A stretch of DNA of 64,000 bases from Weimeria sp002480925 (GCF_052064335.1 NZ_JBQHVU010000013.1:11248-75247); one strand, 5' to 3'. Numbered from the stretch's first letter, positions 44,902-53,850 are shown. A program made the numbers and translations. Notes: generated by a model not told the origin, from the letters alone.

Positions 44902-45459
44902 TCAGACTCTCTTCAGATACTCTCCTGTACGGGTATCGATCTGAAGCTTATCCCCTGTATTTACAAAAAGAGGAACCTGGATCTCAGCGCCTGTCTCTAA
45001 TGTAGCCGGCTTTGTAGCTCCGGTTGCAGTATTGCCCTTAAGGCCTGGCTCAGTATCAGTAACCTCAAGCTCAACAAAAAGAGGAGGCTCAACTGCGAAT
45101 ACATCTCCATTATGTGAGCAGATCTTTACCATTTCGTTTTCTTTTACGAACTTTAAAGAATCTCCGATCTCCTCCTTAGGAAGAGAGATCTGATCATATG
45201 ACTCAGTATCCATGAAATAGTAAAGATCGCCATCATTATACAGATACTGCATATCTCTTCTATCGATATGTGCCTGCGGAAATTTCTCTGTCGGACGGAA
45301 AGTGGTCTCTACTACTCCTCCGTTCTTAATATCCTTAAGCTTGGTGCGGACGAATGCTGCGCCCTTTCCTGGCTTAACATGCTGGAACTCGAGTATCTGA
45401 TAAACTCCGTTATCATACTCGATCGTGATGCCGTTTTTGAAATCGCCGGCTGTTACCAT
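44902..45459 (-). CDS. efp: Elongation factor P
   Basis: EF-P rescues ribosomes stalled at polyproline. The 185-residue protein has three beta-barrel domains, the loop HVKPGKGAAFVRTK with the modifiable lysine, and the C-terminal signature TATGATKPATLETGAEIQVPLF. No modification enzyme gene is nearby. A promoter is seen upstream. Confidence 0.97.
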   Translation of the reverse strand: MVTAGDFKNGITIEYDNGVYQILEFQHVKPGKGAAFVRTKLKDIKNGGVVETTFRPTEKFPQAHIDRRDMQYLYNDGDLYYFMDTESYDQISLPKEEIGDSLKFVKENEMVKICSHNGDVFAVEPPLFVELEVTDTEPGLKGNTATGATKPATLETGAEIQVPLFVNTGDKLQIDTRTGEYLKRV

Positions 45460-45498
45460 ATCTGAACCTCCTTGATTCTTTTCAAAATTTACTAAAAT

Positions 45499-45527
45499 AT
45501 TTTACACGATTGCACCTCTAAATGCAA
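45499..45527 (-). promoter_or_regulatory. efp promoter
   Basis: On the minus strand TTGCAT (45522-45527), 17 bases, then TAAAAT (45499-45504). A perfect 10-bp palindrome CAAGCGCTTG (45525-45534) overlaps the -35 box and abuts the nrdR stop codon. Confidence 0.6.
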
Positions 45528-45534
45528 GCGCTTG

Positions 45535-45990
45535 TTATTTCTCTTTCATCATTTTCTTCAGCTCGTCCATAAATGAGTTCACATCCTTGAACTGTCTGTA
45601 GACTGAAGCGAACCTGACATAGGCCACAGGATCTACATTCACAAGCTTGTCCATGACTATCTCCCCGATCACTGAGCTAGGAATCTCGTGTTCTTCTCTT
45701 GCAAAGATATCCTTCTCGACCTCGTTTACTATCTTAGTTATCTCCATTGCAGAAACAGGTCTCTTATGACAAGCTACAAGTATACCCTTCTCGATCTTTC
45801 TCCTGTCATACTGTTCGCGCCCCATGTCCCTCTTTATCACTATAAGAGGAATGGTCTCCACCTTCTCATATGTCGTGAAACGCTTATTACAGTCGTCACA
45901 GTGTCTCCGGCGCCTTATGGATGTATTGTCATCAGCCGGTCTTGAATCAATGACTCTGGTATTGTCAGAGCCGCAGTACGGACATTTCAT
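45535..45990 (-). CDS. nrdR: Transcriptional repressor NrdR
   Basis: NrdR senses ATP/dATP and represses ribonucleotide reductase genes. The 151-residue protein has a zinc ribbon (MKCPYCGSDNTRV with HCDDCNKRFTTYE) and an ATP-cone domain (about 46-136, PLIVIKRDMGREQYDRRKI). No nrd genes are in the window. Confidence 0.97.
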   Translation of the reverse strand: MKCPYCGSDNTRVIDSRPADDNTSIRRRRHCDDCNKRFTTYEKVETIPLIVIKRDMGREQYDRRKIEKGILVACHKRPVSAMEITKIVNEVEKDIFAREEHEIPSSVIGEIVMDKLVNVDPVAYVRFASVYRQFKDVNSFMDELKKMMKEK

Positions 45991-46011
45991 TTCGTCTTTC
46001 CTTTCATAGTA

Positions 46012-47112
46012 TCAGACATTGAATCTGAACAGGATCACATCGCCATCTTGTACCACATACTCTTTCCCTTCTGTACGGATAAGTCCCTTTTCTCTTGCCT
46101 GCTGCATGGATCCGCAGCTCATCAGATCATCATAGGATACCGTCTCTGCACAGATAAATCCTCTCTCGAAGTCTGAATGGATCTTGCCTGCTGCCTGAGG
46201 AGCCTTGGTCCCCTTAGTGATGGTCCAGGCCCTGGTCTCATCCTCTCCTGTAGTAAGGAAGGATATGAGGCCTAAAAGTGAATATGAGGCCTTTATAAGC
46301 TTATCAAGTCCTGATTCCTTAAGTCCCAGGTCTGCAAGAAACTCCTTTTTCTCCTCCGGATCATCAAGCTCAGAGATCTCCTGCTCTATCTCGGCACTTA
46401 CTACGAATACCTCCGATCCGTCCTCCTTTGCTGACTCCCTTACAGCCCCTACATACTGATTCGATGCCCCGTCGTCTGACAGATCATCCTCTGCGACATT
46501 GGCCGCATAGATCACAGGCTTTGCGGTCAGCAGATTATAGCCCTTAAGCAGGGCCTCCTCATCCTCATTATCACAGGCAAATGCCTTGGCCATCCTTCCT
46601 TCCTCAAGGAAAGGCTTAAGTCTCTCGATAAGAGCGACCTCAGGACGCAGGCTCTTATCCATTGCTGACTGCTTCTTTATCTTGGCATAGCGGCGGTCTA
46701 AGACCTCCATATCCGAAAACAGCAGCTCCAGGTTAATAGTCTCTATATCCCTTTTAGGATCTATATTACCATCTACATGGACTATATTTGAATCATCAAA
46801 GCATCTCACAACATGGATTATGGCGTCGCATTCCCTTATATTGGCAAGAAACTGATTTCCCAGTCCCTCACCCTTGCTGGCTCCCTTTACGAGTCCGGCA
46901 ATATCTACGAATTCTATCACAGCCGGGATTTTCTTCTTGCTGTGGTTCATCTCGGTAAGCCTTTCAATACGCTCATCCGGGACATTTACGACTCCTACAT
47001 TCGGGTCGATCGTAGCAAATGGATAATTAGCTGCGAGTGCGCCGGCCTTGGTCAGCGAGTTGAAAAGAGTACTTTTCCCGACATTGGGAAGTCCGACGAT
47101 TCCTAGTTTCAT
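46012..47112 (-). CDS. ychF: Redox-regulated ATPase YchF
   Basis: YchF is an Obg-family P-loop protein that prefers ATP and binds ribosomes. The 366-residue protein has GLPNVGKSTLFNSL, the switch EFVDIAGLVKGASKGEGLGN, a coiled-coil insertion, and a C-terminal TGS domain with GTKAPQAAGKIHSDFERGFI. It lies 21 bp upstream of nrdR. Confidence 0.97.
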   Translation of the reverse strand: MKLGIVGLPNVGKSTLFNSLTKAGALAANYPFATIDPNVGVVNVPDERIERLTEMNHSKKKIPAVIEFVDIAGLVKGASKGEGLGNQFLANIRECDAIIHVVRCFDDSNIVHVDGNIDPKRDIETINLELLFSDMEVLDRRYAKIKKQSAMDKSLRPEVALIERLKPFLEEGRMAKAFACDNEDEEALLKGYNLLTAKPVIYAANVAEDDLSDDGASNQYVGAVRESAKEDGSEVFVVSAEIEQEISELDDPEEKKEFLADLGLKESGLDKLIKASYSLLGLISFLTTGEDETRAWTITKGTKAPQAAGKIHSDFERGFICAETVSYDDLMSCGSMQQAREKGLIRTEGKEYVVQDGDVILFRFNV

Positions 47113-47185
47113 TTCTTCTTATATCTCCTTAAAAATCCTTATATTTACGGGCTTTGCGCGATGTGCCATTCATCTTTCTAATATC

Positions 47186-48724
47186 TTAACCCCTCACAAT
47201 CTCCACCATCCCCAGATAATCTGCCTTCCTTGTGATAAGCATCTCCGACAGAAGAGAGAGATCCTTCTTTCTGCTGGTGCCGTCGGCTACAGCCAGTATC
47301 ACACTCTTTTCAGGCGTGATGGACCTGAGCATATTATCCGGCTTACCATCCTGGGTAGATCTCAGGGAGAGATGTATGCCTCTTTCTGAGGCAGCATGCG
47401 CTAGTGTATCTATGACCGGAGTGCTCTCAGCAGAAAATCCTACTGTCCAAAGCTCTGCCTCGCTTATCTGATCGCGTGAGGAATTCATCATTGCCATGGT
47501 AAGTATCCGCTCAGTCATATCGTCTATGTCAGCCTCATTTTTGTAGAGAGCCTTCATCAAAAATCTGTCGCAGAAAAGGAAGCTGCCCCTTTTTTTCGCT
47601 GCATCAAGCAGGGTTCCCAGATGAGAGATAGCACAGCTTGTGGCTATAGACGAGCATCTGCTACCCATCATCCCAAAAATGGCAAGAGCGAATACATAGA
47701 GCAAAACGCCCAGTAAAAAACCAATGGCAAAAAACTTCTCAGAGAAAGAAGGAACCTGTATACGCACTGCCTTGCCTTCCTCCTTGGAGGAATCGTCATT
47801 TTCCTTTCCTGACTCCTCCTTTTCCTTCTTATGTCTCTCTGATGACTCCTTTAGTCTGGTAGAGGTGGTCTTATCATAGAGGTTATTCTCACGCAGAAGC
47901 TTTTCAAAAAGCGTCTTCTGCTCATCGGAAAAAGCGTCCGTAGCAGTCTGGTAGGCAGACTTCAGGTTATTAAGGCTGGATGTGTAGTTCGTCTGAGTAG
48001 TCTGCATATCCAGATCAGAAACCGTATTTGTATCGGCACTTACCCTTTTTATAGAGCCTGATGACGTACCAAGATCCTTCGTATCATATGAAGAGATCAA
48101 ATCCTCTATCGAATTTTCGATGGTGGAGGCATCGGCCTTCGCTGGCAGATAAAAGGTGACCTTCATCATGTCCGTAGACGGAACAGCATCATTTGTTTTC
48201 CTCTCCGACTTCGCATCACTTACATCGATAAGCTCACGGATATACTTAGGACTGGTATTTAGTCCAGAGGCCTTCTGGATCCTTTTTACAGCCTTATCCG
48301 ACAAAAGCATCTCTTTATAGAGTGTAAGCAGGTCTGAGGCGTCAGAGCCTTTGTCCGCCCTGATAAAGTAGAGAAGCGACAGCTGCTTCAGGTTCATAGG
48401 ATCAAGATTCATATAGTAGGAGTCAGCCAAATAAGCACTCTGTGACTCTATCTGCTTTTTCTGTGAAACAGCCAGCTGGACAGCATCCTGATCGTCCACG
48501 CTCAGATGGCTGTGCTCTATGATATCATCGCTAAAGGTCTCGGTCCGTGAGAGCCTGAGTGCTGTGCGGTAGGCGACAATATCCTTTCGGTACTTTATAC
48601 CACCGGCTGCAAATCCCAGTATCAGGGCAAAAACAAGGATCGCCCGCCACTGGATCATGGTCTTTTTCAATAGTGACAAAAGGTCTATCTCTACGATATT
48701 CTGTTTGTAGCTTTGATTGTTCAT
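47186..48724 (-). CDS. Wzz/CpsC-like polysaccharide co-polymerase with degenerate kinase-like tail
   Basis: A 512-residue membrane protein. A membrane helix (about 27-46) and a second (about 335-358) enclose a long extracytoplasmic region with coiled-coil character (about 50-330), the layout of chain-length regulators of surface polysaccharide. The last 150 residues are cytoplasmic. They end in SVILAVADGTSRKKDLSLLSEML, resembling the end of a CpsD/Wze tyrosine-kinase domain, but no Walker A motif is present. Polysaccharide synthesis genes are not in the window, so the pathway is inferred. It follows the pilin-like gene by 105 bp. Confidence 0.7.
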   Translation of the reverse strand: MNNQSYKQNIVEIDLLSLLKKTMIQWRAILVFALILGFAAGGIKYRKDIVAYRTALRLSRTETFSDDIIEHSHLSVDDQDAVQLAVSQKKQIESQSAYLADSYYMNLDPMNLKQLSLLYFIRADKGSDASDLLTLYKEMLLSDKAVKRIQKASGLNTSPKYIRELIDVSDAKSERKTNDAVPSTDMMKVTFYLPAKADASTIENSIEDLISSYDTKDLGTSSGSIKRVSADTNTVSDLDMQTTQTNYTSSLNNLKSAYQTATDAFSDEQKTLFEKLLRENNLYDKTTSTRLKESSERHKKEKEESGKENDDSSKEEGKAVRIQVPSFSEKFFAIGFLLGVLLYVFALAIFGMMGSRCSSIATSCAISHLGTLLDAAKKRGSFLFCDRFLMKALYKNEADIDDMTERILTMAMMNSSRDQISEAELWTVGFSAESTPVIDTLAHAASERGIHLSLRSTQDGKPDNMLRSITPEKSVILAVADGTSRKKDLSLLSEMLITRKADYLGMVEIVRG

Positions 48725-48829
48725 TTAGGAATACTCCTTAATATATATTAATGCTGTGCCATGGTATAGGCAAGTGTCAGTCCAGAGGATATACCAGCTA
48801 TGTCAATCGACAGGCAGGCGGACGGTCTA

Positions 48830-49327
48830 TCATCCCTGACTGCCACCTGATCTGGTGGTAAGACTGGCGTCATCTGCCCCAATGGCACCGCTCCAGGCGC
48901 CGTTTACACTAAAGCCGCTGCCGTCCGCAGTCGGATAGGCTGTCACGGTCCAGGTGGCCGTACCAAGTGTCTTCGAATGGCGGGAGATGTCTCCAGAGGC
49001 ACTCTCAACAGCAGTCTGAAGGCCTTTAATCCCGTTCGTACAGGTGATAATGCCCTTCCTACCTGATGCCGTCCAGGTAAGAGAGGTATAGCCGGCTGTA
49101 GTGACCTGGCTTTCTATATCAGGATCCTTAAGCACCTTCCTGGTAGCATCTAGAATGGCCGATGCAGTCCTTACGTCCTTACTGATCCGCCTGTCCTCAT
49201 TTCTCTTGATCACAGGCGGAGCTATAAGCCCAACCAGTACAGCGACACCCGCTATCAACAGCATGACAGTCGGAGCGGTAAGCCTTCTTTTTACTTTTAC
49301 TGTATCTTTTTCTTCTCTTTCTTCCAT
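48830..49327 (-). CDS. Single-pass pilin-like or secreted protein, unknown
   Basis: A 165-residue protein with a basic cytoplasmic N-terminus, one hydrophobic helix (about 17-40), a helical spine (about 41-75) and a beta-rich globular end with many Thr, Ser and Gly. This lollipop layout is like pseudopilins, but the usual Gly-Phe-x-x-x-Glu cleavage motif is not seen. A GGAG ribosome site and an extended -10 promoter lie upstream. It may work with the neighbouring co-polymerase; this is inference. Confidence 0.6.
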   Translation of the reverse strand: MEEREEKDTVKVKRRLTAPTVMLLIAGVAVLVGLIAPPVIKRNEDRRISKDVRTASAILDATRKVLKDPDIESQVTTAGYTSLTWTASGRKGIITCTNGIKGLQTAVESASGDISRHSKTLGTATWTVTAYPTADGSGFSVNGAWSGAIGADDASLTTRSGGSQG

Positions 49328-49393
49328 ATTAGTGCTCCTGTCTTACGATTACAGGGAGGCTCCTACGCCCTGCTACAGATTAGTCACTTATGC

Positions 49394-49402
49394 ATTATAG
49401 CA
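49394..49402 (-). promoter_or_regulatory. Extended -10 promoter of the pilin-like gene
   Basis: The minus strand has TGCTATAAT, a perfect extended -10 element. No good -35 box is seen at the normal spacing, which is acceptable for this promoter class. The leader would be about 60 bases. Confidence 0.55.
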
Positions 49403-49551
49403 AAAGTCAGACATTTTATCTATACTTATTTTGGTTCAATCACAAATTCTATGTTCTTCACACCACCATCTCTGCCACACACCGGGCGATAAGCAGAGAA
49501 TTGTAGCATGATGTCTCATTCAAAAAACATGAGTTGCAGTACCTTAGTAAA

Positions 49552-50733
49552 TTACATATCCGAAATAGGTACACTCACTGGGATAGCTGTACTTATTTGA
49601 TTAATGATAGGCGTATACAAATCAACACTTAAATCTGGCGTCGATAACGTCACCACAAGCGAATACTTCACCTTATGCTCATATCTGTTGAGATACGTCC
49701 GTTCTTTCCACCAGCCACCTACCGGATACACAGCAACATATCTTGATTCGCATAAATCGACCGCATTACCGATAATAAAGTCAGAATGTACAGATCCCAC
49801 ATTTCATTCACAGCATGAAGCCCATTATTCAATAAAGCAGGAGTTATCAACTTATGCTGATCGTTAATTCCGGCATCAAGTAAACAGATGCTCGTCTTAG
49901 AGTCATTGAACGTACATCTGGAAAGCAATTCATCCGCCCATTCATTTTGTTCTCTCTTATACATAGAAGTAAAAAATGATGACGGTTCTTCAGCCCTTCT
50001 TATCTCAGTTACATATTCACAATTTGCCAGCAACTCTTTCAATCCGGATTTATTAGCAGAAATAAGCTTTACAATCCGTTCTGGAAAAAAGAATACGTTT
50101 GTCTTTATCAACCGTTACCTGTAACTGATCACAAACATTATGAAATTCATTCTCAACTGAAACCCACGGCTCTGCATCAGATCTCTTTATTTCATAGCGT
50201 AGCCAGACCTCGCAGTTAACAGGGTGATCTTCAGGAATCGTACTTCGCTGATCTGTCCAAAAAGAATCTAACAGTGCAAGCTTCACACTCTCAATACTTC
50301 CTACAAGATCATTATTCTTTGGAAGTCCTTTTTTAGTCTTTTCTGAAGAATATGCCTCGATTCGTTTACGGAAGAAATCTTCTTTTCCCTCAGGAATATA
50401 AACCGTGGCTTTGATTACCCCATTAACGTTCCTGATATTAAGAAGTCGAATTCCGGAAGGTCTATTCTCAAGACTTTTAGTGGCGAGCTCAAATCCATCA
50501 GCTCCAGAAAATTCAGCATAGGTTCCTTTCATTTTGATTGCCGCCACCTGCTTTTGCGTCAACGACTGCTGAATCGTCTTTTCATACTCACGGCTTAACT
50601 GACGTGCATGTCCAACATAATTACTTCTTGTTGGATATTTCTTCGACACAGGATGAGACGACGATTTATATGGCATTCGTTCTGTAATATTATCCAGAAA
50701 TATATCTCTTTTGTCGACAGCCATTAGCCTCAA
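49552..50733 (-). pseudogene. Broken subtilisin-like (S8) protease of an ATPase-protease pair
   Basis: Three consecutive frames together resemble an S8 protease that pairs with an AAA ATPase. The first (50053-50724 or 50733) is the N-terminal domain, with GFELATKSLENRPSGIRLLN and YIPEGKEDFFRKRIEAY. In a run of six T at 50085-50090 the frame shifts; removing one T restores KRILFPERIVKLI. The second frame contains CLLDAGIN, the catalytic Asp motif. About the next residue after NEMWD the sequence jumps frame again and continues as the C-terminal region (YPVGGWWKER, DLYTPIINQI). The His and Ser motifs of the catalytic triad are missing, so most of the protease domain is deleted. Family memory supports the assignment; no search was run. 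Confidence 0.75.
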
Positions 50734-51686
50734 GCCTCCCTACTCACATAATTATTCCGCCTATCGTTAAGCAAAGAGATGAGCATCAAACTATTGAAAT
50801 TTTTTCCATAAAGAATAGATTCTTTCATTGCATCCTCAGCTACAATCGTTAACTCTGCCTGACTCAATCCCCGAGCAGCTTCAATAACCTCTTTACTGCA
50901 AATGCTTCCGTCCTGGTACCCTTCAAGTTTATAATCAAAAAGCTGCTTAATTTGTGCATCGTTCGGCAACTCATAATGTATTACATCATCAAATCGCCTA
51001 AACAAAGCCTTATCCAGCATCTTTGGATTATTCGTAGCCGCAATGATTATGCTATCAGAAACATCATTTTCAATAAACTGAAGAAACGAATTAAGAATTC
51101 TTCTCATTTCTCCTACTTCATTATCCATTAAACGGTCTGCTCCAATGGCATCAAATTCATCAAAAAGATAAACCCCAGCAGACGTATCCATGCTATCGAA
51201 TATTTGGCGAAGTCGGCTGCTGGTTTCTCCCATAAATTTAGTTACCAGTTTATCCATTTGAACAGTATACAAAGGCAACTGTAACTCAGAAGCAATAATG
51301 GAAGCTGTCATAGTTTTTCCAGTTCCCGGAGCTCCCTCAAGAAGAATTTTCCTTCTATTTGATAAGCCGCTTTTGTAAAGCTTGTTTCTATTACGATATT
51401 CTAGCAGAATCCTTTCTATTTTTGAATGAACCGAGTCATCCGTGAATAATTCTGTAAGTTCTACTGATGGCATCGACATCTGCAACATGGGGTTGGAATT
51501 TTGCATTTTGAAAATTGTGGCACTCTTCCCAATTGAAGATGCATCTTTCTTTAATTCCTGCGCAAAACTGCCATGTCCCAACTTGGCTTCGTGAGCCACA
51601 ATCTGTAGTACAACAGTCTTAAATTTTTGATCATCATGCTGACTATATGCCTTTACAAGGCTACGAATTTGATCAGCTGTTGCCAT
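50730..51686 (-). CDS. AAA ATPase (partner of S8 protease)
   Basis: A 318-residue classical AAA protein. An N-terminal helical domain (about 1-75) precedes the ATPase core: Walker A GAPGTGKT (118-125), the pore-like FMGET, Walker B GVYLFDEFD (about 171-179), sensor 1 ATNN and the arginine-finger RRFD. All catalytic motifs look intact. It overlaps the protease start by 4 bases. ATPase/S8 protease gene pairs occur in accessory and defence loci; here only the ATPase is whole. Confidence 0.9.
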   Translation of the reverse strand: MATADQIRSLVKAYSQHDDQKFKTVVLQIVAHEAKLGHGSFAQELKKDASSIGKSATIFKMQNSNPMLQMSMPSVELTELFTDDSVHSKIERILLEYRNRNKLYKSGLSNRRKILLEGAPGTGKTMTASIIASELQLPLYTVQMDKLVTKFMGETSSRLRQIFDSMDTSAGVYLFDEFDAIGADRLMDNEVGEMRRILNSFLQFIENDVSDSIIIAATNNPKMLDKALFRRFDDVIHYELPNDAQIKQLFDYKLEGYQDGSICSKEVIEAARGLSQAELTIVAEDAMKESILYGKNFNSLMLISLLNDRRNNYVSREA

Positions 51687-51800
51687 TCAGACGCACCTCC
51701 TTCCACCTCTGACATTATATTTTTATTCTACCATCAGGCTGGGCCTCTGTCAATTTCTCCTCTTGACAAAAATGAAATATTCTCCTTCAAGTAAAAAGGT

Positions 51801-52433
51801 CTAATGCTTTTTTCTTATCGAAAGCGTCATTTCCAGCAGGTTTACTATCGCCGTCCCGCAGAATGCCCCGAACACGTCAAGCCAGACATCTGCTATCTGA
51901 GGGCCTCTTCCGCTGAAGATCTGGATGGTCTCATCGATGAAGGCGACATAAAATGCGAATCTCACAGAAGTCAGCACCCTGCAGTGCAACAGGCGAGAAA
52001 TCCTCCATATGGTACTATCATTTTGTGCAGATGATGCTGTCGTACATTCTGACGCAGCATCCGAGGTCATCAAAGGCCCTGCAACTCTGCCACAAGTCTT
52101 CATAGTAGCAGCGGTTGAATCAGAGTATCTGATGTACTGATACAGCAGCAGCTCTATCCCTAGTATGAAATACTCGCTAAAATGCGCCAATTTTCTTACC
52201 AGATGGTCTGTCACACCATTCTTCCCAAAGATCAATGACAATAGCGGATAGAGGACCTTCAGAAAAAAACCGCTCTCATCGGCCGAGGTATGTCTGGGTA
52301 CCATTGAATGACCCCAGATAAAAGCCAGGGTAATAATAATGATGATTGCTATGAGTTTTCGTTTAATAATGTTGTGGTCAAGCATTTTTCTAACAAATAT
52401 GGCTAAAATATTGTTCTTAAACAGATACATCAA
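51801..52433 (-). CDS. VanZ-family membrane protein
   Basis: A 210-residue membrane protein with about four helices. VanZ hallmarks are RKLAHFSEYFILG and DETIQIFSGRGPQIADVWLD. A polar insertion (about 115-150, rich in Ser, Thr and Ala) separates the halves and is unusual for the family. VanZ proteins affect glycopeptide tolerance in some Gram-positives and are often linked to surface-polysaccharide genes, as with the co-polymerase nearby. The precise role is unknown. Confidence 0.85.
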   Translation of the reverse strand: MMYLFKNNILAIFVRKMLDHNIIKRKLIAIIIIITLAFIWGHSMVPRHTSADESGFFLKVLYPLLSLIFGKNGVTDHLVRKLAHFSEYFILGIELLLYQYIRYSDSTAATMKTCGRVAGPLMTSDAASECTTASSAQNDSTIWRISRLLHCRVLTSVRFAFYVAFIDETIQIFSGRGPQIADVWLDVFGAFCGTAIVNLLEMTLSIRKKH

Positions 52434-52489
52434 ATACTCTGTCTAAAAGCTTTAAATCTTTTAAGCTCATTGATTCCTTCCCTGGATTC

Positions 52490-52567
52490 TAGTCGTGGCA
52501 CGACGTATGTCAAGGGAGCTTTGCTCCATTTCATGGAAACCCTTGACATGCATCGCTTCCACGACTA
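52490..52567. repeat. Long imperfect inverted repeat
   Basis: Arms TAGTCGTGG / CCACGACTA (9 bp) and ATGTCAAGGG / CCCTTGACAT (10 bp) form a nested 78-bp hairpin with asymmetric internal loops. A third small stem GGAGC-TTT-GCTCC lies inside. It has no T tract on either strand, so it is not a simple terminator. Confidence 0.7.
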
Positions 52568-52591
52568 TCAGACACTTAACTCTGTTCCGCG

Positions 52592-52909
52592 TCAGTCATT
52601 ATCTTCCCTTCCTATCTCCCAGTGGCCGCTATATCCTCTGCCTATATAGTGTACATCATTCATATCCTTTATTTTTCGTCCTACCGTCTTTTCACTTATT
52701 CCCAGTATCTCAGCTATCCTCTTCCTTGTAATCTTATTATCCTTTTGGATAAGCTGCTTTATCTGTAATCCAATGTCATATCCTTGAGGGGCATCTTGAG
52801 GGGCATCTTGAGGGACATCTTGAGGGACATCTTGAGGGACATCTTGAGGGACATTTCCATAGTTGAGATTATATATGGTCAGAACAAAACTGTCATACGA
52901 ATCAGTGAA
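52592..52909 (-). pseudogene. C-terminal remnant of an AlbA_2-type ATP-binding regulator
   Basis: An open frame without a start, bounded upstream by a TAG at 52910-52912. It encodes SFVLTIYNLNYG, a Asp-Val-Pro-Gln repeat hinge and then a winged helix, ITRKRIAEILGISEKTVGRK, ending in GYSGHWEIGREDND. This is the usual C-terminal end of AlbA_2/ATP-binding transcriptional regulators (often about 450-500 residues). The N-terminal DNA-binding and ATPase parts are gone. Confidence 0.65.
52783..52854. repeat. Six tandem 12-bp repeats
   Basis: Six exact-length units of CTTGAGGG(G/A)CAT; two have G and four have A at the variable position. On the minus strand they encode six Asp-Val/Ala-Pro-Gln units in the hinge of the regulator remnant. 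The in-frame unit length suggests slippage expansion while the gene was still coding. Confidence 0.9.
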
Positions 52910-53139
52910 CTACTCTGTCCAGGTCACATGTATTACATCCTTCATATCTAGGCCTTCATTCTCTCAAAATCTACTTTGCACAAGTCGATATCAGACTGCA
53001 TAATATCTTGTGGCAAGATGTGAAACAACCGCTGATTTTGGCTTACTGAAATGTTTCCAGTATTATCAACACCATTCCGGTCATATGCATTGAAATAAAT
53101 GGCTTTGAAGCCCTATATAGACTCAAACTCATGATACGC

Positions 53140-53196
53140 TTGACTTTATTCCTGCCTTCATATATACTTGTATGTAGATACACTATGTATATACAT
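53140..53196 (+). promoter_or_regulatory. vapBC promoter and operator
   Basis: TTGACT (53140-53145), 17 bases, TATACT (53163-53168), then an inverted repeat ATGTAGATAC-N5-GTATATACAT (53172-53196) over the transcript start. The repeat is a natural site for autorepression by VapB-VapC. A GGAG ribosome site follows 8 bases before ATG 53216. Confidence 0.75.
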
Positions 53197-53215
53197 TCGA
53201 CGTGGAGTGATTAAC

Positions 53216-53452
53216 ATGATGACAGCAAAGGTTTTTCAAAGTGGCAATAGTCAGGCTATTCGGATTCCAAAAGAATTTCATACTGACCTTAAGGAGTTTA
53301 TCATCAGCAAAGTCGGTGACGGATACATCCTTTATCCGGCTGATGATCCATGGTATCCGCTAAAGCAAAGCATTGGGAAAATGCCATCTGATTTCATGGA
53401 ATACCGGGATCAGCCAACATGGGATGAGGTGGAAAAACAGGAGGATTTCTGA
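53216..53452 (+). CDS. vapB: VapB-type antitoxin (AbrB/SpoVT fold)
   Basis: A 78-residue antitoxin with the swapped-hairpin signature AKVFQSGNSQAIRIPKEFH at the N-terminus for DNA binding, and a C-terminal acidic and aromatic tail (MEYRDQPTWDEVEKQEDF) that should wrap the toxin. The start at 53216 has GGAG upstream; an ATG three bases later is equally possible. Its stop overlaps the vapC start in a TGATG junction. Confidence 0.93.
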   Translation: MMTAKVFQSGNSQAIRIPKEFHTDLKEFIISKVGDGYILYPADDPWYPLKQSIGKMPSDFMEYRDQPTWDEVEKQEDF

Positions 53453-53850
53453 TGTATCTTCTCGATACTAACATCTGCATATATGGTGTAAAGAACAGCT
53501 ATCCAGCATTAACACAAAAGTTGCTGACGGTTCGACCGAATGAAATTTATGTCTCAGCTGTTACAGTCGGAGAGCTAGAATACGGATGTTCAAAAAGCAA
53601 ATGGGGCGAACGTTCAAGAAATATTATGGAAATGTTCTTAGCAGCCTACTTCGTCCTTCCATTCACTAGGAAAGACGCCATTCTTTTTGGACATCTAAGA
53701 GCCGAACTTGCCATGAAAGGTACTCCGATTGGTCCATATGATATCCAGATCGCCGCTCAAGGCGTATCACGAGGACTTACCGTTATAACTCATAATGTAG
53801 GAGAATTCAACAGGGTTCCAGGATTAAAAGTAGATGATTGGACAATTTGA
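53452..53850 (+). CDS. vapC: VapC-type PIN-domain ribonuclease toxin
   Basis: A 132-residue PIN nuclease. The conserved acids appear in YLLDTNICIY (Asp5), SAVTVGELEYG and PIGPYDIQIAAQ, and the polar HNVGEF follows. Relatives cleave initiator or other tRNAs. All key residues are present, so the module looks functional. Confidence 0.94.
   Translation: MYLLDTNICIYGVKNSYPALTQKLLTVRPNEIYVSAVTVGELEYGCSKSKWGERSRNIMEMFLAAYFVLPFTRKDAILFGHLRAELAMKGTPIGPYDIQIAAQGVSRGLTVITHNVGEFNRVPGLKVDDWTI

Noticed and set aside
52783..52854. Possible CRISPR repeats
   Set aside because: Units are 12 bp, directly contiguous, with no spacers; they are coding repeats in a regulator remnant.
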